Below, in pieces: positions 1 to 8,171 of a stretch of 64,000 bases of DNA. The position numbers and the translations under genes were made by a program. Location of the stretch: positions 124,001-188,000 of the forward strand of contig NZ_JAGIAW010000003.1 of the NCBI RefSeq assembly GCF_017744655.1, read 5' to 3'. The first letter of the stretch is position 1; every line of letters begins with the position of its first letter. Source of the stretch: Devosia sp. Lineage in GTDB: Bacteria > Pseudomonadota > Alphaproteobacteria > Rhizobiales > Devosiaceae. The notes under the pieces were generated by a model. It had not been told where the DNA came from and made no database searches. It saw only the letters and a list, made by a program, of their open reading frames with translations.

Positions 1-232
1 TCTGGCCGGGATGGTTGCCGAGCTTGTGGGAGAGGTGCACGACCTCTTCGAGCGTCATGCCCTTGCGGATAGCGTCTTCGGAAAAGCCGTAAAATTCGCG
101 ATAGTTCTTGTTCCACATGACCAGCCGGAACTGCGGCGACCATACACAAAAACCATAGGGGATGTTTTCCAGCGCAGCATCAAGCAGCAGCGCGTCAGCG
201 ACGTCGGTCGTGCCAGCGTCCAGTTCCCCCAT
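1..232 (-). CDS. PAS-domain sensor protein, N-terminal part only
   Basis: The first 77 residues of a minus-strand gene are visible; the rest lies beyond the left edge. They read as a PAS fold: after a short acidic start comes ENIPYGFCVWSPQFRLVMWN and then NYREFYGFSEDAIRKGM, the usual layout of the PAS-7 type found in front of histidine kinase or GGDEF/EAL domains in alphaproteobacteria. The ATG lies at 230-232. No transmembrane segment precedes the PAS, so it is probably a cytoplasmic sensor. The output domain cannot be seen, so kinase versus diguanylate cyclase is undecided. Confidence 0.75.
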   Translation of the reverse strand, partial: MGELDAGTTDVADALLLDAALENIPYGFCVWSPQFRLVMWNKNYREFYGFSEDAIRKGMTLEEVVHLSHKLGNHPGQ

Positions 233-299
233 CAATATCCCTCTGTGTCATTCTTTCATGACGCTTTGGTGAAGCTAAAGGCAGGGGCTTAACGCAGAC

Positions 300-944
300 T
301 TAAATCGATGACGCGAATGAATTTGCAGTCCTGTGAGAGAGGGCGGGCGAGGCCGGTGGATCGGCCAGCAATGCTGCGATTTGGGTCACGCCTTGCTCAG
401 GCGTAAGGCGGCCCATGTCGAGCCGCAAATCGTAGTCCTTGCCGCGGTGCACGCCGTCCTGCCAGCGGAGCACGGGCGGGGGCGGGATATCGCCGGTCGC
501 ATAAAATCCACCCTGCGGGTCGGCATTGCGGCGGCGCATGATCTCGTCGATGTCGCAGTCTACCCCGATCAACAGGGCGCCGAGTGGACCAAGGACTGAC
601 GCGGCTCGATCGAGAATGCCCAGAGGAACGGAATAATCCTCGTGCATGCCGAGGTCGGCGACGATGTCGAAACCTGCTTCCGCCTGCAAGCGGATGGTTG
701 CGAAGAGCAGGTCGTAGAGTCTTGTCACGGCCGGTTCGAGATCGGGCCGTTCGCCGCCGGGGCGAAGGCCAATGCCGGGCGTGAGGCCTTGTGGCAGCGT
801 CGCCACAAAGCTGTCGACACCGGTGTTGAGCCAGGTGCCGGGAACGCTAGTCTGGATCGCCCGGGCAAGGCTGGATTTGCCCGAGCGCGGCGCGCCATTG
901 AGAATAACCACGCGCCCAAGGCGCGTCGCGTCGCTAGAAGACAT
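300..944 (-). CDS. chloramphenicol phosphotransferase-like P-loop protein
   Basis: A 214-residue cytoplasmic P-loop protein. The Walker A sequence NGAPRSGKSS is at residues 16-25, and the following VDSFVATLPQGL and VADLGMHEDY segments fit the chloramphenicol 3-O-phosphotransferase-like (CPT) family. Members phosphorylate small hydroxylated molecules, but most genomic members have no known substrate, so drug resistance should not be assumed. The ATG at 942-944 is preceded by a GAAGGCGAA purine stretch. It is divergent from the LysE-type exporter across 166 bp in which I see nothing distinctive. Confidence 0.75.
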   Translation of the reverse strand: MSSSDATRLGRVVILNGAPRSGKSSLARAIQTSVPGTWLNTGVDSFVATLPQGLTPGIGLRPGGERPDLEPAVTRLYDLLFATIRLQAEAGFDIVADLGMHEDYSVPLGILDRAASVLGPLGALLIGVDCDIDEIMRRRNADPQGGFYATGDIPPPPVLRWQDGVHRGKDYDLRLDMGRLTPEQGVTQIAALLADPPASPALSHRTANSFASSI

Positions 945-1110
945 GAGCTGTTCGCCTTCTTCGAAGGGTACGAGCCCCAGGGGGTAGAGCGGAGCGCGCG
1001 GAGGGTCAAGACCGACATACCATTGGCGATGATCAAGCGCAGACCTGTTCAGCGCCTCCGCTTAGTGCCATACCGGTTCAACGCTCCGCTGCCTCAAGGC
1101 CAAACCAGCC

Positions 1111-1758
1111 ATGTCTGCCTTCATTCCCGATCTGCCCGTCATTCTGGCTTTTGCGCTGGCGACGGTGGTTCTTGCCATCACCCCCGGGCCGGATATGGCG
1201 CTGCAACTGAGCCGCGCCATCAATTATGGCCGTGCCCATGGTGTAGCGGCAATGTTCGGGGCGATGGCGGGTATTCTGGTCCACACGACCCTCGTGGCTT
1301 TCGGCATTTCGGTGCTGATCATCGCTGCACCGCCGTTGTTTCTCGCGTTGAAGATAGTCGGCGCGCTCTACCTCTTGTGGCTGGCCTATCAGGCGATCGT
1401 GCATGGCGGTGGCCTGAGGATCGCCGAAGCCGCCAAGAAGCCGCCGACTGTGCGGCAGAGTTTTGCGACGGGGCTCGGCATCAACCTCCTCAATCCCAAG
1501 GTGGTCCTGTTCTTCGTGACCTTCCTGCCGCAGTTCGTCGATGCGCATGATCCATCGGCGACATCAAAACTGTTCTTCCTCGGTTTTGAGTTTGTGCTTC
1601 TCTCGATCCCGCTTGGGCTCGTCACGGTGCTGGCAGCCGACTGGCTTGCTGCGGCGTTCAAGCGCAGCAAATGGGTCGAGCGTATTTTGAACTGGAGCTT
1701 TGCGGCGATCTTTACCGCCTTTGCTGCCACTATCCTCACGGCACAGGCGCGGCACTGA
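1111..1758 (+). CDS. LysE/RhtB family amino-acid exporter
   Basis: A 215-residue polytopic inner-membrane protein of the LysE/RhtB family, which exports amino acids or their analogues. The hallmark ITPGPDMAL lies at about residues 23-31 after the first hydrophobic helix, and NLLNPKVVLFFVTFLPQFV lies in the middle. Five to six hydrophobic segments are visible, and the length is typical. The substrate cannot be read from sequence. Its TGA overlaps the ATG of rlmJ (TGATG at 1756-1760), so the two genes are probably co-transcribed and translationally coupled. Confidence 0.88.
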   Translation: MSAFIPDLPVILAFALATVVLAITPGPDMALQLSRAINYGRAHGVAAMFGAMAGILVHTTLVAFGISVLIIAAPPLFLALKIVGALYLLWLAYQAIVHGGGLRIAEAAKKPPTVRQSFATGLGINLLNPKVVLFFVTFLPQFVDAHDPSATSKLFFLGFEFVLLSIPLGLVTVLAADWLAAAFKRSKWVERILNWSFAAIFTAFAATILTAQARH

Positions 1759-2606
1759 TGAACTATCGTCACGTCTTCCATGCCGGCAATTTCGCCGACG
1801 TGGTCAAGCACACCATTCTCACCCGTATCCTGACCTACCTGATGCGCAAGGATGCTCCGTTTCGTGTCATCGACACCCATGCCGGTGTCGGGCTCTATGA
1901 CCTCAAGGGTGAGGCGGCGGAAAAGACCGGTGAATGGGTCGATGGTATTGGGCGTTTGATTGATCGCGAACTTCCCGCTCCAGCAAAAGACCTGCTCGCT
2001 CCTTATCTCGCTGCCGTGCGCGCGCAGAATCCAGATGGCGATCTGCGCTTCTATCCGGGCTCACCGCTGATCACGCGAAACATGCTGCGCCAGCAGGATC
2101 GGCTGATGGCGCTCGAACTGCATCCGGTCGATGTCGAAGCGCTGCGCGAGAATTTTGTCGGCGATTTTCAGGTTCGCGTTACGCATGTCGATGGCTGGCA
2201 GGCCCTCGGCACGCATCTGCCGCCCAAGGAGAAGCGGGGCCTTGTGCTCATCGATCCGCCCTTTGAGGAGCGGAATGAATTCGAGCGCATGGCGCAGAAC
2301 CTCATCAAAGCTCACAAACGTTGGCCTACAGGGCTCTATGCCCTGTGGTATCCTATCAAGGATGTGGCAGACGTGGATAAGTTCGTCGCCTTGCTTCAGG
2401 CATCGGGTATCCCAAAGATCCTGAGGCTGGAACTGACCATCCGTCAGCCTTCCAACCCGCCGCGCCTCCATGGCACCGGCATAATCGTCATCAATCCGCC
2501 CTTCGTGCTTGAAGAAGAGATGCGGGTGCTGATGCCGCTGCTTGCCGACGTGCTCAGCGACGAGGGCAGGGGACGTTGGGCGATAGACTGGGTGGCGGGG
2601 GAATAG
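1758..2606 (+). CDS. rlmJ: 23S rRNA (adenine(2030)-N(6))-methyltransferase RlmJ
   Basis: The 282-residue protein begins MNYRHVFHAGNFADVVKH, the signature start of RlmJ, which N6-methylates A2030 of 23S rRNA with SAM. The HAGVG segment (41-45) is in the SAM-binding part, and the catalytic IDPPFE motif (the DPPY/F motif of N6-adenine methyltransferases) is at 165-170. I chose the ATG that overlaps the upstream stop and not the longer reading back to 1671, which would lie inside the LysE gene and add non-conserved residues. It converges with rlmN after a 27-bp gap, so two 23S rRNA methyltransferases sit end to end. Confidence 0.92.
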   Translation: MNYRHVFHAGNFADVVKHTILTRILTYLMRKDAPFRVIDTHAGVGLYDLKGEAAEKTGEWVDGIGRLIDRELPAPAKDLLAPYLAAVRAQNPDGDLRFYPGSPLITRNMLRQQDRLMALELHPVDVEALRENFVGDFQVRVTHVDGWQALGTHLPPKEKRGLVLIDPPFEERNEFERMAQNLIKAHKRWPTGLYALWYPIKDVADVDKFVALLQASGIPKILRLELTIRQPSNPPRLHGTGIIVINPPFVLEEEMRVLMPLLADVLSDEGRGRWAIDWVAGE

Positions 2607-2633
2607 CTCTGGCGCCCTCTCCCCGCGCCTTGG

Positions 2634-3842
2634 TCAGACACCAGCGAGGGCGTCGCGATCCTTCTTGGAGAGGCGTTCGCTTTCGCTCTTGAGTTGGCCG
2701 CAGGCGGCAAAGATGTCGCGGCCGCGGGGAGTGCGGACCGGGGAGGCATAGCCGGCGCGGTTGACGATGTCGGCAAAACGCTCGATGCGGGAAGAGGGCG
2801 AAGTACCGTAGTTCGAACCCGGCCAGGGGTTGAACGGGATCAGGTTAATCTTTGCTGGAATGCCGGCGAGGAGGCGCACCAGTTCCTTGGCTTCCGCATC
2901 GCTGTCGTTGATGCCGTCGAGCATCACATATTCAAAGGTGATGCGGCGGGAGTTGGAGAGGCCAGGATAGTTGCGGCAGGCTTCCAGCAGCTCCTTGAGC
3001 GGCCACTTCTTGTTGATCGGCACCAAGACGTCGCGCAGGTCGTCGCGCACGGCGTGGAGCGAGATCGCCAGCATGACATCGATTTCGCTGCCGGTACGCT
3101 CGATATAGGGCACGACGCCCGAGGTCGAGAGGGTGATGCGGCGCTTGGAAATCGACATGCCATCGCCGGCCGAAGCGATGAGCAGGGCCTGCTTGACGTT
3201 GTCAAAATTGTAGAGCGGCTCGCCCATGCCCATCATCACGATATTGGTGATGGCGCGGTTTTCACCTGATGGCACGAGGCCGCCGTCATCGGGACGCGAA
3301 CCGCCGGGGAAATCGCCCAGGCGCTCGCGGGCCATGAGGATCTGCCCCAGGATTTCGCCTGCGGTCAGGTTGCGGACAAGCTTCTGGGTGCCGGTGTGAC
3401 AGAAGGAGCAGGTGAGGGTGCAGCCGACCTGCGAGGACACGCAAAGCGTCCCGCGATCGGATTCGGGGATGTAGACGGTTTCGACTTCGACGGCCGGAAA
3501 GTTCGGGTTCTGTGGATCGCGGAAGCGGAACAGCCATTTGCGTGTGCCATCGACCGAAACCTGCTCCGAAACGATCTCGGGGCGATCAAGGATAAAAGTG
3601 TCGGAGAGCTTCTGGCGCACGGGCTTGGCCACATTGGTCATGCGGTCGAAATCGGTGACGCCGTTCACATAGAGCCAGTTCCAGAGCTGGCTCGAACGCA
3701 TGCGGCCTTCCTTTTCGCCCACCACATCATTGGCGACGAGCGTTTCGGCGAGCTGCGCCTTGTTTAGGCCGATCAGCGACGGCCGTGCCGCCGTCTCGGG
3801 GCGGATGGCGGTCGAATGGTCAAGGTTCAGCGCGATGCTCAT
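2634..3842 (-). CDS. rlmN: dual-specificity 23S rRNA/tRNA adenine-C2 methyltransferase RlmN (radical SAM)
   Basis: A 402-residue radical SAM enzyme that methylates C2 of A2503 in 23S rRNA and A37 in some tRNAs. The cluster motif CTLTCSFC gives C141, C145 and C148. The two cysteines used for the methyl-Cys chemistry are also present: C134 in [10 protein letters not shown], and the C-terminal Cys in AACGQL. GEPLYN and ISLHAVRD, further family blocks, are visible. I use the ATG at 3842; an upstream in-frame extension to 3953 looks non-coding. The 5' flank contains hairpins described separately. Confidence 0.95.
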   Translation of the reverse strand: MSIALNLDHSTAIRPETAARPSLIGLNKAQLAETLVANDVVGEKEGRMRSSQLWNWLYVNGVTDFDRMTNVAKPVRQKLSDTFILDRPEIVSEQVSVDGTRKWLFRFRDPQNPNFPAVEVETVYIPESDRGTLCVSSQVGCTLTCSFCHTGTQKLVRNLTAGEILGQILMARERLGDFPGGSRPDDGGLVPSGENRAITNIVMMGMGEPLYNFDNVKQALLIASAGDGMSISKRRITLSTSGVVPYIERTGSEIDVMLAISLHAVRDDLRDVLVPINKKWPLKELLEACRNYPGLSNSRRITFEYVMLDGINDSDAEAKELVRLLAGIPAKINLIPFNPWPGSNYGTSPSSRIERFADIVNRAGYASPVRTPRGRDIFAACGQLKSESERLSKKDRDALAGV

Positions 3843-3970
3843 GGCGGCTCGAAGGGGCTCAAAAATGCGGGAAGTCCGGCGCCAATAGCATATGGGAGCA
3901 AAAAACACAAAGTCACGCCCGCGGGAGGCGGCTTTGCGAAGGGTGCAGGACACAAGGGACAGCGCTTTGG

Positions 3971-3999
3971 CCTGACCGCGTCTCCGCGTCAGGTTTTTT
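3971..3999 (+). terminator. terminator-like hairpin with T6
   Basis: CCTGAC (3971-3976) pairs with GTCAGG (3988-3993). After a one-base bulge, GCG pairs with CGC, and six T follow at 3994-3999. This looks like an intrinsic terminator on the plus strand, although no plus-strand gene lies upstream. Confidence 0.45.
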
Positions 4000-4013
4000 G
4001 CAATTGGAACGGA

Positions 4014-4081
4014 CCCCGAGGCGATTGCGCCCCTGAGATTTTAGTTAGTGAGACGAAACCGCCTCGGGGTGCTGATTTTTT
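4014..4081 (+). repeat. 10-bp inverted repeat followed by a T-run
   Basis: CCCCGAGGCG at 4014-4023 is perfectly complementary to CGCCTCGGGG at 4060-4069, with a 36-nt interior, and a T6 run ends the element at 4076-4081. The left arm can alternatively fold locally as GGCG-ATTG-CGCC (4021-4032), so two mutually exclusive structures are possible. Confidence 0.5.
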
Positions 4082-4278
4082 GGACAGGACTTATAGCGCC
4101 ACTTGATCGCTCGTCGCATGGGACCAGCCCCCGAACCCACACGGGAACGGTCCCGCGCGCTCAGCATCCCCGCAGCCGTCCGTCTCGACTCCGTCCCGTG
4201 GGGGGAATGGAGCTGTTTTATCACTGGTTCGAAGGGGCGGGGATAAACTGGATAAATCCGGTTTCGGCCAGTGGCCGA

Positions 4279-4779
4279 TCAGCACTCGGCGCCGATGGCC
4301 TGCTGGGCAGCGGTGGCGCCGGAGAGCGAATAGTTCTGGATGACCTGGGTGCCGGCGGCATTGGTGCCCTGCACGGTCAGCGACGAGCCGGCGCGAATGG
4401 CGGCGGCGAGGGCGGCAGACTGGCCGGAATCGTCGAGCCAGGCAGCATCGCCCTGGGTGAAGAGCGCAAAGCTCTGGCCGCCGACGCTGATTGTCGCGAC
4501 CGAGCCGGTCTGGAAGGTGTAGCCGGCAACGATGTTGATTTCGCTGACCACGTCCTCGCCGGGGCGATTGGTGATGTAGAGATAGCCCTGGCCTTCGGAT
4601 GCCGGGTCCGAGGTTTTGGGCTTGGTCATGGCAAAGCAGATCGTGCCTGAACCATCGTCAGCCGCATAGCTCGACCAATCCCTGAAATCCCCCAGCACCC
4701 GCGCCGACTGCGCCAGCGCCGGAAGCGCGGTGGCAAGTACAAGGGCCAGGGCGAGAGCGGACTTTTTTCCAGGGGTCAT
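4279..4779 (-). CDS. invasion-associated locus B (IalB) family secreted protein
   Basis: A 166-residue protein with a classical signal peptide (MTPGKKSALALALVLATALPALAQ), so it is exported to the periplasm. The mature part carries the IalB-family pattern: DWSSYAADDGSGTICFAM, then YLYITNRPGEDVVSEINIVAGY and SFALFTQGDAAWL. IalB proteins are named from Bartonella, but they are common in free-living Rhizobiales and their biochemical role is unclear. A GTG at 4794 would add five residues; the ATG gives a better signal-peptide start. It lies 87 bp downstream of a paralogue on the same strand. Confidence 0.85.
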   Translation of the reverse strand: MTPGKKSALALALVLATALPALAQSARVLGDFRDWSSYAADDGSGTICFAMTKPKTSDPASEGQGYLYITNRPGEDVVSEINIVAGYTFQTGSVATISVGGQSFALFTQGDAAWLDDSGQSAALAAAIRAGSSLTVQGTNAAGTQVIQNYSLSGATAAQQAIGAEC

Positions 4780-4866
4780 GGACGGGAGGCTCACAGCATT
4801 GATACGGGCGCGGGCCGAAGCCCGGCGCCCTTTATGGTCTAAACGAAAGAGCGGGCAAAGCCCAAA

Positions 4867-5388
4867 TCACTTGCAGGCGGCGTCGATGGCGTTCATCGCG
4901 GCGGTGGCGCCGGAGAGCGAATAGGTATCGGTGGTATTGGTACCGCGCTGCGACGTGCCCTTGATTAGGAGCTGGCTGCCGGCCTTGAAGGCGGAAACGA
5001 AGCCGGCCTCGTCACCGGTCGAGGCGAGCCAGGCGGCCGAGCCTTCGGTGACCATGGGATAGGATTTTCCGTCGACGGAGGCGCTGGCATTGGCCGCGGT
5101 GGCGTTGAACGGATAGCCGATCAGGGTCTGGACTTCGTTCTTGGTGCCGAGGCCTTTGCGATGGATGATCATGAAGTGGATCGGGTCGCGATTGGCGCCC
5201 GCGGGCTCCGACTTGGTCGGCGTTGCCGAAATATAGCAGATCTGGCCGCTGGCATCGGTTGCCTGCCAGGCGGTCCAGGCGTTGAACGAGCCCAATTCCG
5301 TGGCCTGCTGCGCCTGGGCGGCGGTCGCAAATGTCACGAGAGCAGTCACCGCGAGCCCAAATACGAGGCCACCGGTCTTTTTCTTCAT
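4867..5388 (-). CDS. invasion-associated locus B (IalB) family secreted protein, paralogue
   Basis: A 173-residue paralogue of the neighbouring IalB protein: signal peptide MKKKTGGLVFGLAVTALVTF up to AQAQ, then AWQATDASGQICYISATPTK, the IGYPFN block, SYPMVTEGSAAWL, and a C-terminus SLSGATAAMNAIDAACK almost matching its neighbour's SLSGATAAQQAIGAEC. The start at 5388 is set by the RBS AGAGGAAG eight bases upstream; the longer reading to 5544 would bury the signal peptide. The two genes form a tandem duplication and are probably co-transcribed, this one first. Confidence 0.87.
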   Translation of the reverse strand: MKKKTGGLVFGLAVTALVTFATAAQAQQATELGSFNAWTAWQATDASGQICYISATPTKSEPAGANRDPIHFMIIHRKGLGTKNEVQTLIGYPFNATAANASASVDGKSYPMVTEGSAAWLASTGDEAGFVSAFKAGSQLLIKGTSQRGTNTTDTYSLSGATAAMNAIDAACK

Positions 5389-5605
5389 TGCCAATTCTTC
5401 CTCTTTTCGCTGCCAGTTCGCGTGGGATGCGTCCGCCCAGCATGCCGCAAACATGGTTACTAACCTGTCAAGCGGGCCTTTCATGCGCCGCTTTTGCCTC
5501 AAATGCTCGGCAAAGGCGGCGGCAATTTGGCAGGTGCACGCCACAAGGTCCCGCTTTGAACCCGAACGGTTAAAACGAGGCTAACGCTTGCGTGAGCGAG
5601 AGCAT

Positions 5606-6145
5606 TCAGGCGGCAAGAGGATAGGTTTCTTCCACCACATAGGGGCCGCCCCCCACCGAATCCCGACTCGAAAAGAGCGCGAAGCGCGCAACCGAAAAAC
5701 TTAAGGGTTCGAAGCGGCCTGCCTCGGCAATGAAGCGCGCGACGTCTTCGGCAGCGGTACCGCGCAACCGGGCGAGGCTGACATGCGGAACGAACTTTCG
5801 GCCATCGGGCGGCAGGCCGGCGCGCTGCAGCATGCGCTCATGCGCGGCCTGCAGGCGATTGAGCGCTTCGCTGGGCTCGACCCCGGCATAAAGGGCCCGG
5901 GGCTTGTCGCCACCAAAGGTCCCCAGATGCGTGAGCTTTATGGGAAAGCGCAGGCTTTGGCTGAGATAGTCGAGATTGTCCACGACCTCATTGGCGGTCT
6001 TGTTGTCGACATCGCCGATGAATCTCAAAGTAATGTGATAGTTTTCCGGTTCGATCCAGCGCGCGCCGTTAAGGCCGCCGCGCTTCAGCGACAGGGCAAA
6101 GCCGATATCGGAGGGGATTTCGAGGCCGGTAAAAAGCCGGGGCAT
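5606..6145 (-). CDS. thpR: RNA 2',3'-cyclic phosphodiesterase ThpR (LigT / 2'-5' RNA ligase family)
   Basis: A 179-residue 2H phosphoesterase. The two catalytic histidine motifs are present: HIT at 37-39 (in YHITLRFIGD) and HVS at 121-123 (in PHVSLARLRG). The family hydrolyses 2',3'-cyclic phosphate RNA ends in the cytoplasm; the physiological target is uncertain. Length is normal. It is transcribed away from the BI-1 membrane protein gene, from which it is separated by a 201-bp divergent intergenic region. Confidence 0.9.
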   Translation of the reverse strand: MPRLFTGLEIPSDIGFALSLKRGGLNGARWIEPENYHITLRFIGDVDNKTANEVVDNLDYLSQSLRFPIKLTHLGTFGGDKPRALYAGVEPSEALNRLQAAHERMLQRAGLPPDGRKFVPHVSLARLRGTAAEDVARFIAEAGRFEPLSFSVARFALFSSRDSVGGGPYVVEETYPLAA

Positions 6146-6346
6146 GGCAGTTCTCCCAGGCAGGAGCGACGGAATCTGATGGAGACCCTAACACAATCGG
6201 GTCATCTGGCCAGTCACAGATGTCGCAGCGTTCCGTTTCGCCTTGTAAATCAACAGGTCCGAATCCATATTTGCACTCAAGTGGCAAAAGCCAATTGCCC
6301 CCGGCGGTGATATCGACCGCGATTTTCCAAGGGAAAGGGAATTAGA
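6146..6346 (+). promoter_or_regulatory. leader of the YbhL/BI-1 gene; candidate ybhL RNA motif region
   Basis: This 201-bp region is the 5' leader of the BI-1/YbhL gene. Established knowledge: a small structured ybhL RNA motif has been described upstream of ybhL genes in Rhizobiales. Within 6270-6330 there are short complementary stretches (GGCAAAAGCC and CGGCGGTGATATCGACCGCG) able to form hairpins just before the RBS AAGGGAA. I cannot check them against the published consensus. Confidence 0.3.
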
Positions 6347-7072
6347 ATGGCTGAATATGACCGTCAGACCCTCGGTGCGCGGGCCGGCTCGGCCTTGGCC
6401 ATCGACGAGGGCCTGCGCAGCTATATGCTGCGCGTCTACAATTACATGGGCCTTGGCCTCGTGGTCACGGGCGTCGTGGCTTACTTCACCAGCCAGTGGG
6501 CGCTCTCGAGCGAAGCCAATGCGCAGCTCATCTATGGCAGCCCGCTGTCCTGGGTGATCATGCTCTCGCCGCTGGCCTTCGTGCTGGTGCTGAGCTTCGG
6601 CATCAACAAGCTCTCCGTCGGCGCCTCCCAGGCTATCTTCTGGGCTTTCGCGGCCGTGATGGGCTTGTCGCTCAGCTCGATCTTCCTCGTCTATACCGGC
6701 GCCTCGATCGCCAAGGTGTTCTTCATCACCGCCGCTACCTTTGGCGCGATGAGCCTTTACGGCTACACCACCAAGCGTGACCTGACCGGCATGGGCAACT
6801 TCCTGATGATGGGCCTTATCGGCATCATCATCGCTTCGATCGTGAATATCTTCATGGCTTCGTCCATGCTCGATTTCATCATCTCGGTCGTCGGCGTGCT
6901 GATCTTCACCGGTCTGACCGCCTATGACACCCAGAAGATCAAGGAAAGCTATTCGGACGCCTATGGCGCCGATGTGATGGCCAAGAATGCCATCATGGGT
7001 GCCCTGTCGCTCTACCTCGACTTCATCAACCTGTTCCTGATGCTCCTCCGCCTCTTCGGCAATCGCGAGTAA
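6347..7072 (+). CDS. Bax inhibitor-1/YccA (YbhL) family membrane protein
   Basis: A 241-residue inner-membrane protein with about seven hydrophobic helices from residue 30 to the end. The BI-1 signature is visible in the C-terminal half: IFTGLTAYDTQKIKE, followed by the terminal SLYLDFINLFLMLLRLFG. Members of this family act as proton-sensitive Ca2+ leaks or interact with FtsH in bacteria; the role here is unproven. The ATG has RBS AAGGGAATTAGA in front. It is monocistronic, closed by two tandem hairpins, the second a strong terminator. Confidence 0.92.
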   Translation: MAEYDRQTLGARAGSALAIDEGLRSYMLRVYNYMGLGLVVTGVVAYFTSQWALSSEANAQLIYGSPLSWVIMLSPLAFVLVLSFGINKLSVGASQAIFWAFAAVMGLSLSSIFLVYTGASIAKVFFITAATFGAMSLYGYTTKRDLTGMGNFLMMGLIGIIIASIVNIFMASSMLDFIISVVGVLIFTGLTAYDTQKIKESYSDAYGADVMAKNAIMGALSLYLDFINLFLMLLRLFGNRE

Positions 7073-7080
7073 TCAGCAGC

Positions 7081-7104
7081 TTCCTTGATTGCTCAATCAA
7101 GGAA
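7081..7104 (+). repeat. perfect 10-bp hairpin behind the BI-1 gene
   Basis: TTCCTTGATT pairs with AATCAAGGAA around a GCTC loop, eight bases after the BI-1 stop. It precedes the true terminator, so it may protect the mRNA 3' end. Confidence 0.6.
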
Positions 7105-7123
7105 TTTGGTTGGACTGATATTC

Positions 7124-7160
7124 GGACCGCAGCCTACAAAGGCTGCGGTCCTTTTCTTTT
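7124..7160 (+). terminator. intrinsic terminator of the BI-1 gene
   Basis: An 11-bp perfect stem, GGACCGCAGCC (7124-7134) with GGCTGCGGTCC (7141-7151), loop TACAAA, then TTTTCTTTT. Confidence 0.9.
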
Positions 7161-7170
7161 GTAAGCCGCC

Positions 7171-7668
7171 ATGTCCGATTTTTCCCTCCGCCCGTTTTCC
7201 TGGTCCGACGTTCCTGCGATCACCACGATCTATCGCCACTATGTCGATAACACCGCCATCACCTTCGATACCGAAGCGCCGGGCGAGGAAGGAATCGCGG
7301 AAAAATATGCGGGGCTTCTTAAATTGGGTCATCCGGTCATTGTTGCGGAACGCGCCGGAAAAGTGCTGGGCTATGCCTATGCGAGTTTTTATCGTCCGCG
7401 CGCTGCCTATCGCTTTACCTGCGAAGACTCGATCTATCTGGACCCCACCGAGACCGGGAAGGGCCTGGGGAAGGCGCTGCTGACGGAACTGCTGATCCAG
7501 TCCAAGGCGCATGGTTTCAAGCAGATGCTGGCGGTGATCACGGCCGACACGGCCAATTCCATCGCCATCCACGAAAAGTTCGGGTTCGAGCGCGTCGGCT
7601 ACTACAAGTCGGTGGGCCTCAAATTCGATCGCTGGCATGATATCGTGCATCTGCAAAAGGCGCTCTGA
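7171..7668 (+). CDS. GNAT N-acetyltransferase, phosphinothricin acetyltransferase-like
   Basis: A 165-residue acetyltransferase of the PAT/bar-like GNAT subfamily. The start SDFSLRPFSWSDVPAITTIYRHYV and the block DTEAPGEEGIAEKY are typical. The acetyl-CoA loop follows SIYLDPTETGKGLGKALL, and the end ANSIAIHEKFGFERVGYYKSVG LKFD is characteristic. Such enzymes acetylate phosphinothricin or methionine sulfoximine-like amino acids; the native substrate is unknown. Its stop is eight bases before the GTG of the next gene, suggesting co-transcription. Confidence 0.85.
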   Translation: MSDFSLRPFSWSDVPAITTIYRHYVDNTAITFDTEAPGEEGIAEKYAGLLKLGHPVIVAERAGKVLGYAYASFYRPRAAYRFTCEDSIYLDPTETGKGLGKALLTELLIQSKAHGFKQMLAVITADTANSIAIHEKFGFERVGYYKSVGLKFDRWHDIVHLQKAL

Positions 7669-7676
7669 CCCTGGCC

Positions 7677-8171
7677 GTGCTGCACCTCATGGTCGGCCTG
7701 CCCGGTTCGGGCAAGACCACGCGGGCAAAGCTGCTCGCCGCTGAAACCGGCGCCTTGCGGCTGACGCCGGACGAATGGCAGCTTCGGCTTTTTGGTAATG
7801 ACGTCCATCATCCCGACCATGACCGGCGCCACGACGAGGTCGAGGCGCTGATGTGGGAAATCGCCGAAACCCTGCTGGCGCGGGGTACCGATGTCATCCT
7901 CGATTTCGGTTTCTGGTCGCGTGCGGAACGGGCTTCCTTTGCCGCACGCGCCAAGGCGCTGGGCGCCAGTTGCGCGATCCATTTCGAGCATGTCGATCTC
8001 ACTGAACTGGAGCGCCGCGTCACGCTGCGCAATGCGACGGCGGGCGGGAATCATTATGTGTTGCCGCTCGAATTCCTGCGGCAATGGGCTGGTACTTTCG
8101 AGCCGCCGGATGAAGATGAACTGGCCGGAAAATTCAGCCCGCCAGCACCTTCCTCATCGGATAGCCATTGA
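7677..8171 (+). CDS. AAA/zeta-toxin-like P-loop kinase
   Basis: A 164-residue cytoplasmic protein beginning with a perfect Walker A, VGLPGSGKTT (about residues 6-15), followed by LTPDEWQLRLFG and ILDFGFWSRAER. This is the layout of the AAA_33 group of small ATP-dependent kinases related to zeta toxins and polynucleotide kinases. No antitoxin lies beside it, so a toxin role is not supported. It starts with GTG, eight bases behind the acetyltransferase. Its last 38 bases overlap the convergent GNAT gene at 8134-8171. Confidence 0.75.
   Translation: MLHLMVGLPGSGKTTRAKLLAAETGALRLTPDEWQLRLFGNDVHHPDHDRRHDEVEALMWEIAETLLARGTDVILDFGFWSRAERASFAARAKALGASCAIHFEHVDLTELERRVTLRNATAGGNHYVLPLEFLRQWAGTFEPPDEDELAGKFSPPAPSSSDSH

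Larger units (their letters stand above)
3843..4278. other. 436-bp intergenic region with two hairpin/T-run elements
   Basis: No convincing protein-coding gene lies here. Reading on the plus strand there are two consecutive hairpins, each followed by a T-run: one at 3971-3999 and one at 4014-4081. A compact palindrome TCGGCCAGTGGCCGA at 4265-4279 overlaps the stop codon of the next minus gene and may end that transcript. The minus-strand rlmN leader must also cross this region, so the hairpins could act in either transcript. Confidence 0.5.

Noticed and set aside
300..944. Chloramphenicol resistance gene
   Set aside because: Only the P-loop family is supported; genomic members of this family mostly lack demonstrated drug activity.
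3843..4278. tmRNA, SRP RNA or 6S RNA in the rlmN-IalB gap
   Set aside because: No tRNA-like domain, no GGAAGGGAGCAGC-type SRP core and no long open rod were found; only hairpins remain, reported as such.
7677..8171. Zeta-type toxin of a toxin-antitoxin system
   Set aside because: No antitoxin gene flanks it, and its neighbours are acetyltransferases; a small metabolic or nucleic-acid kinase is as likely.
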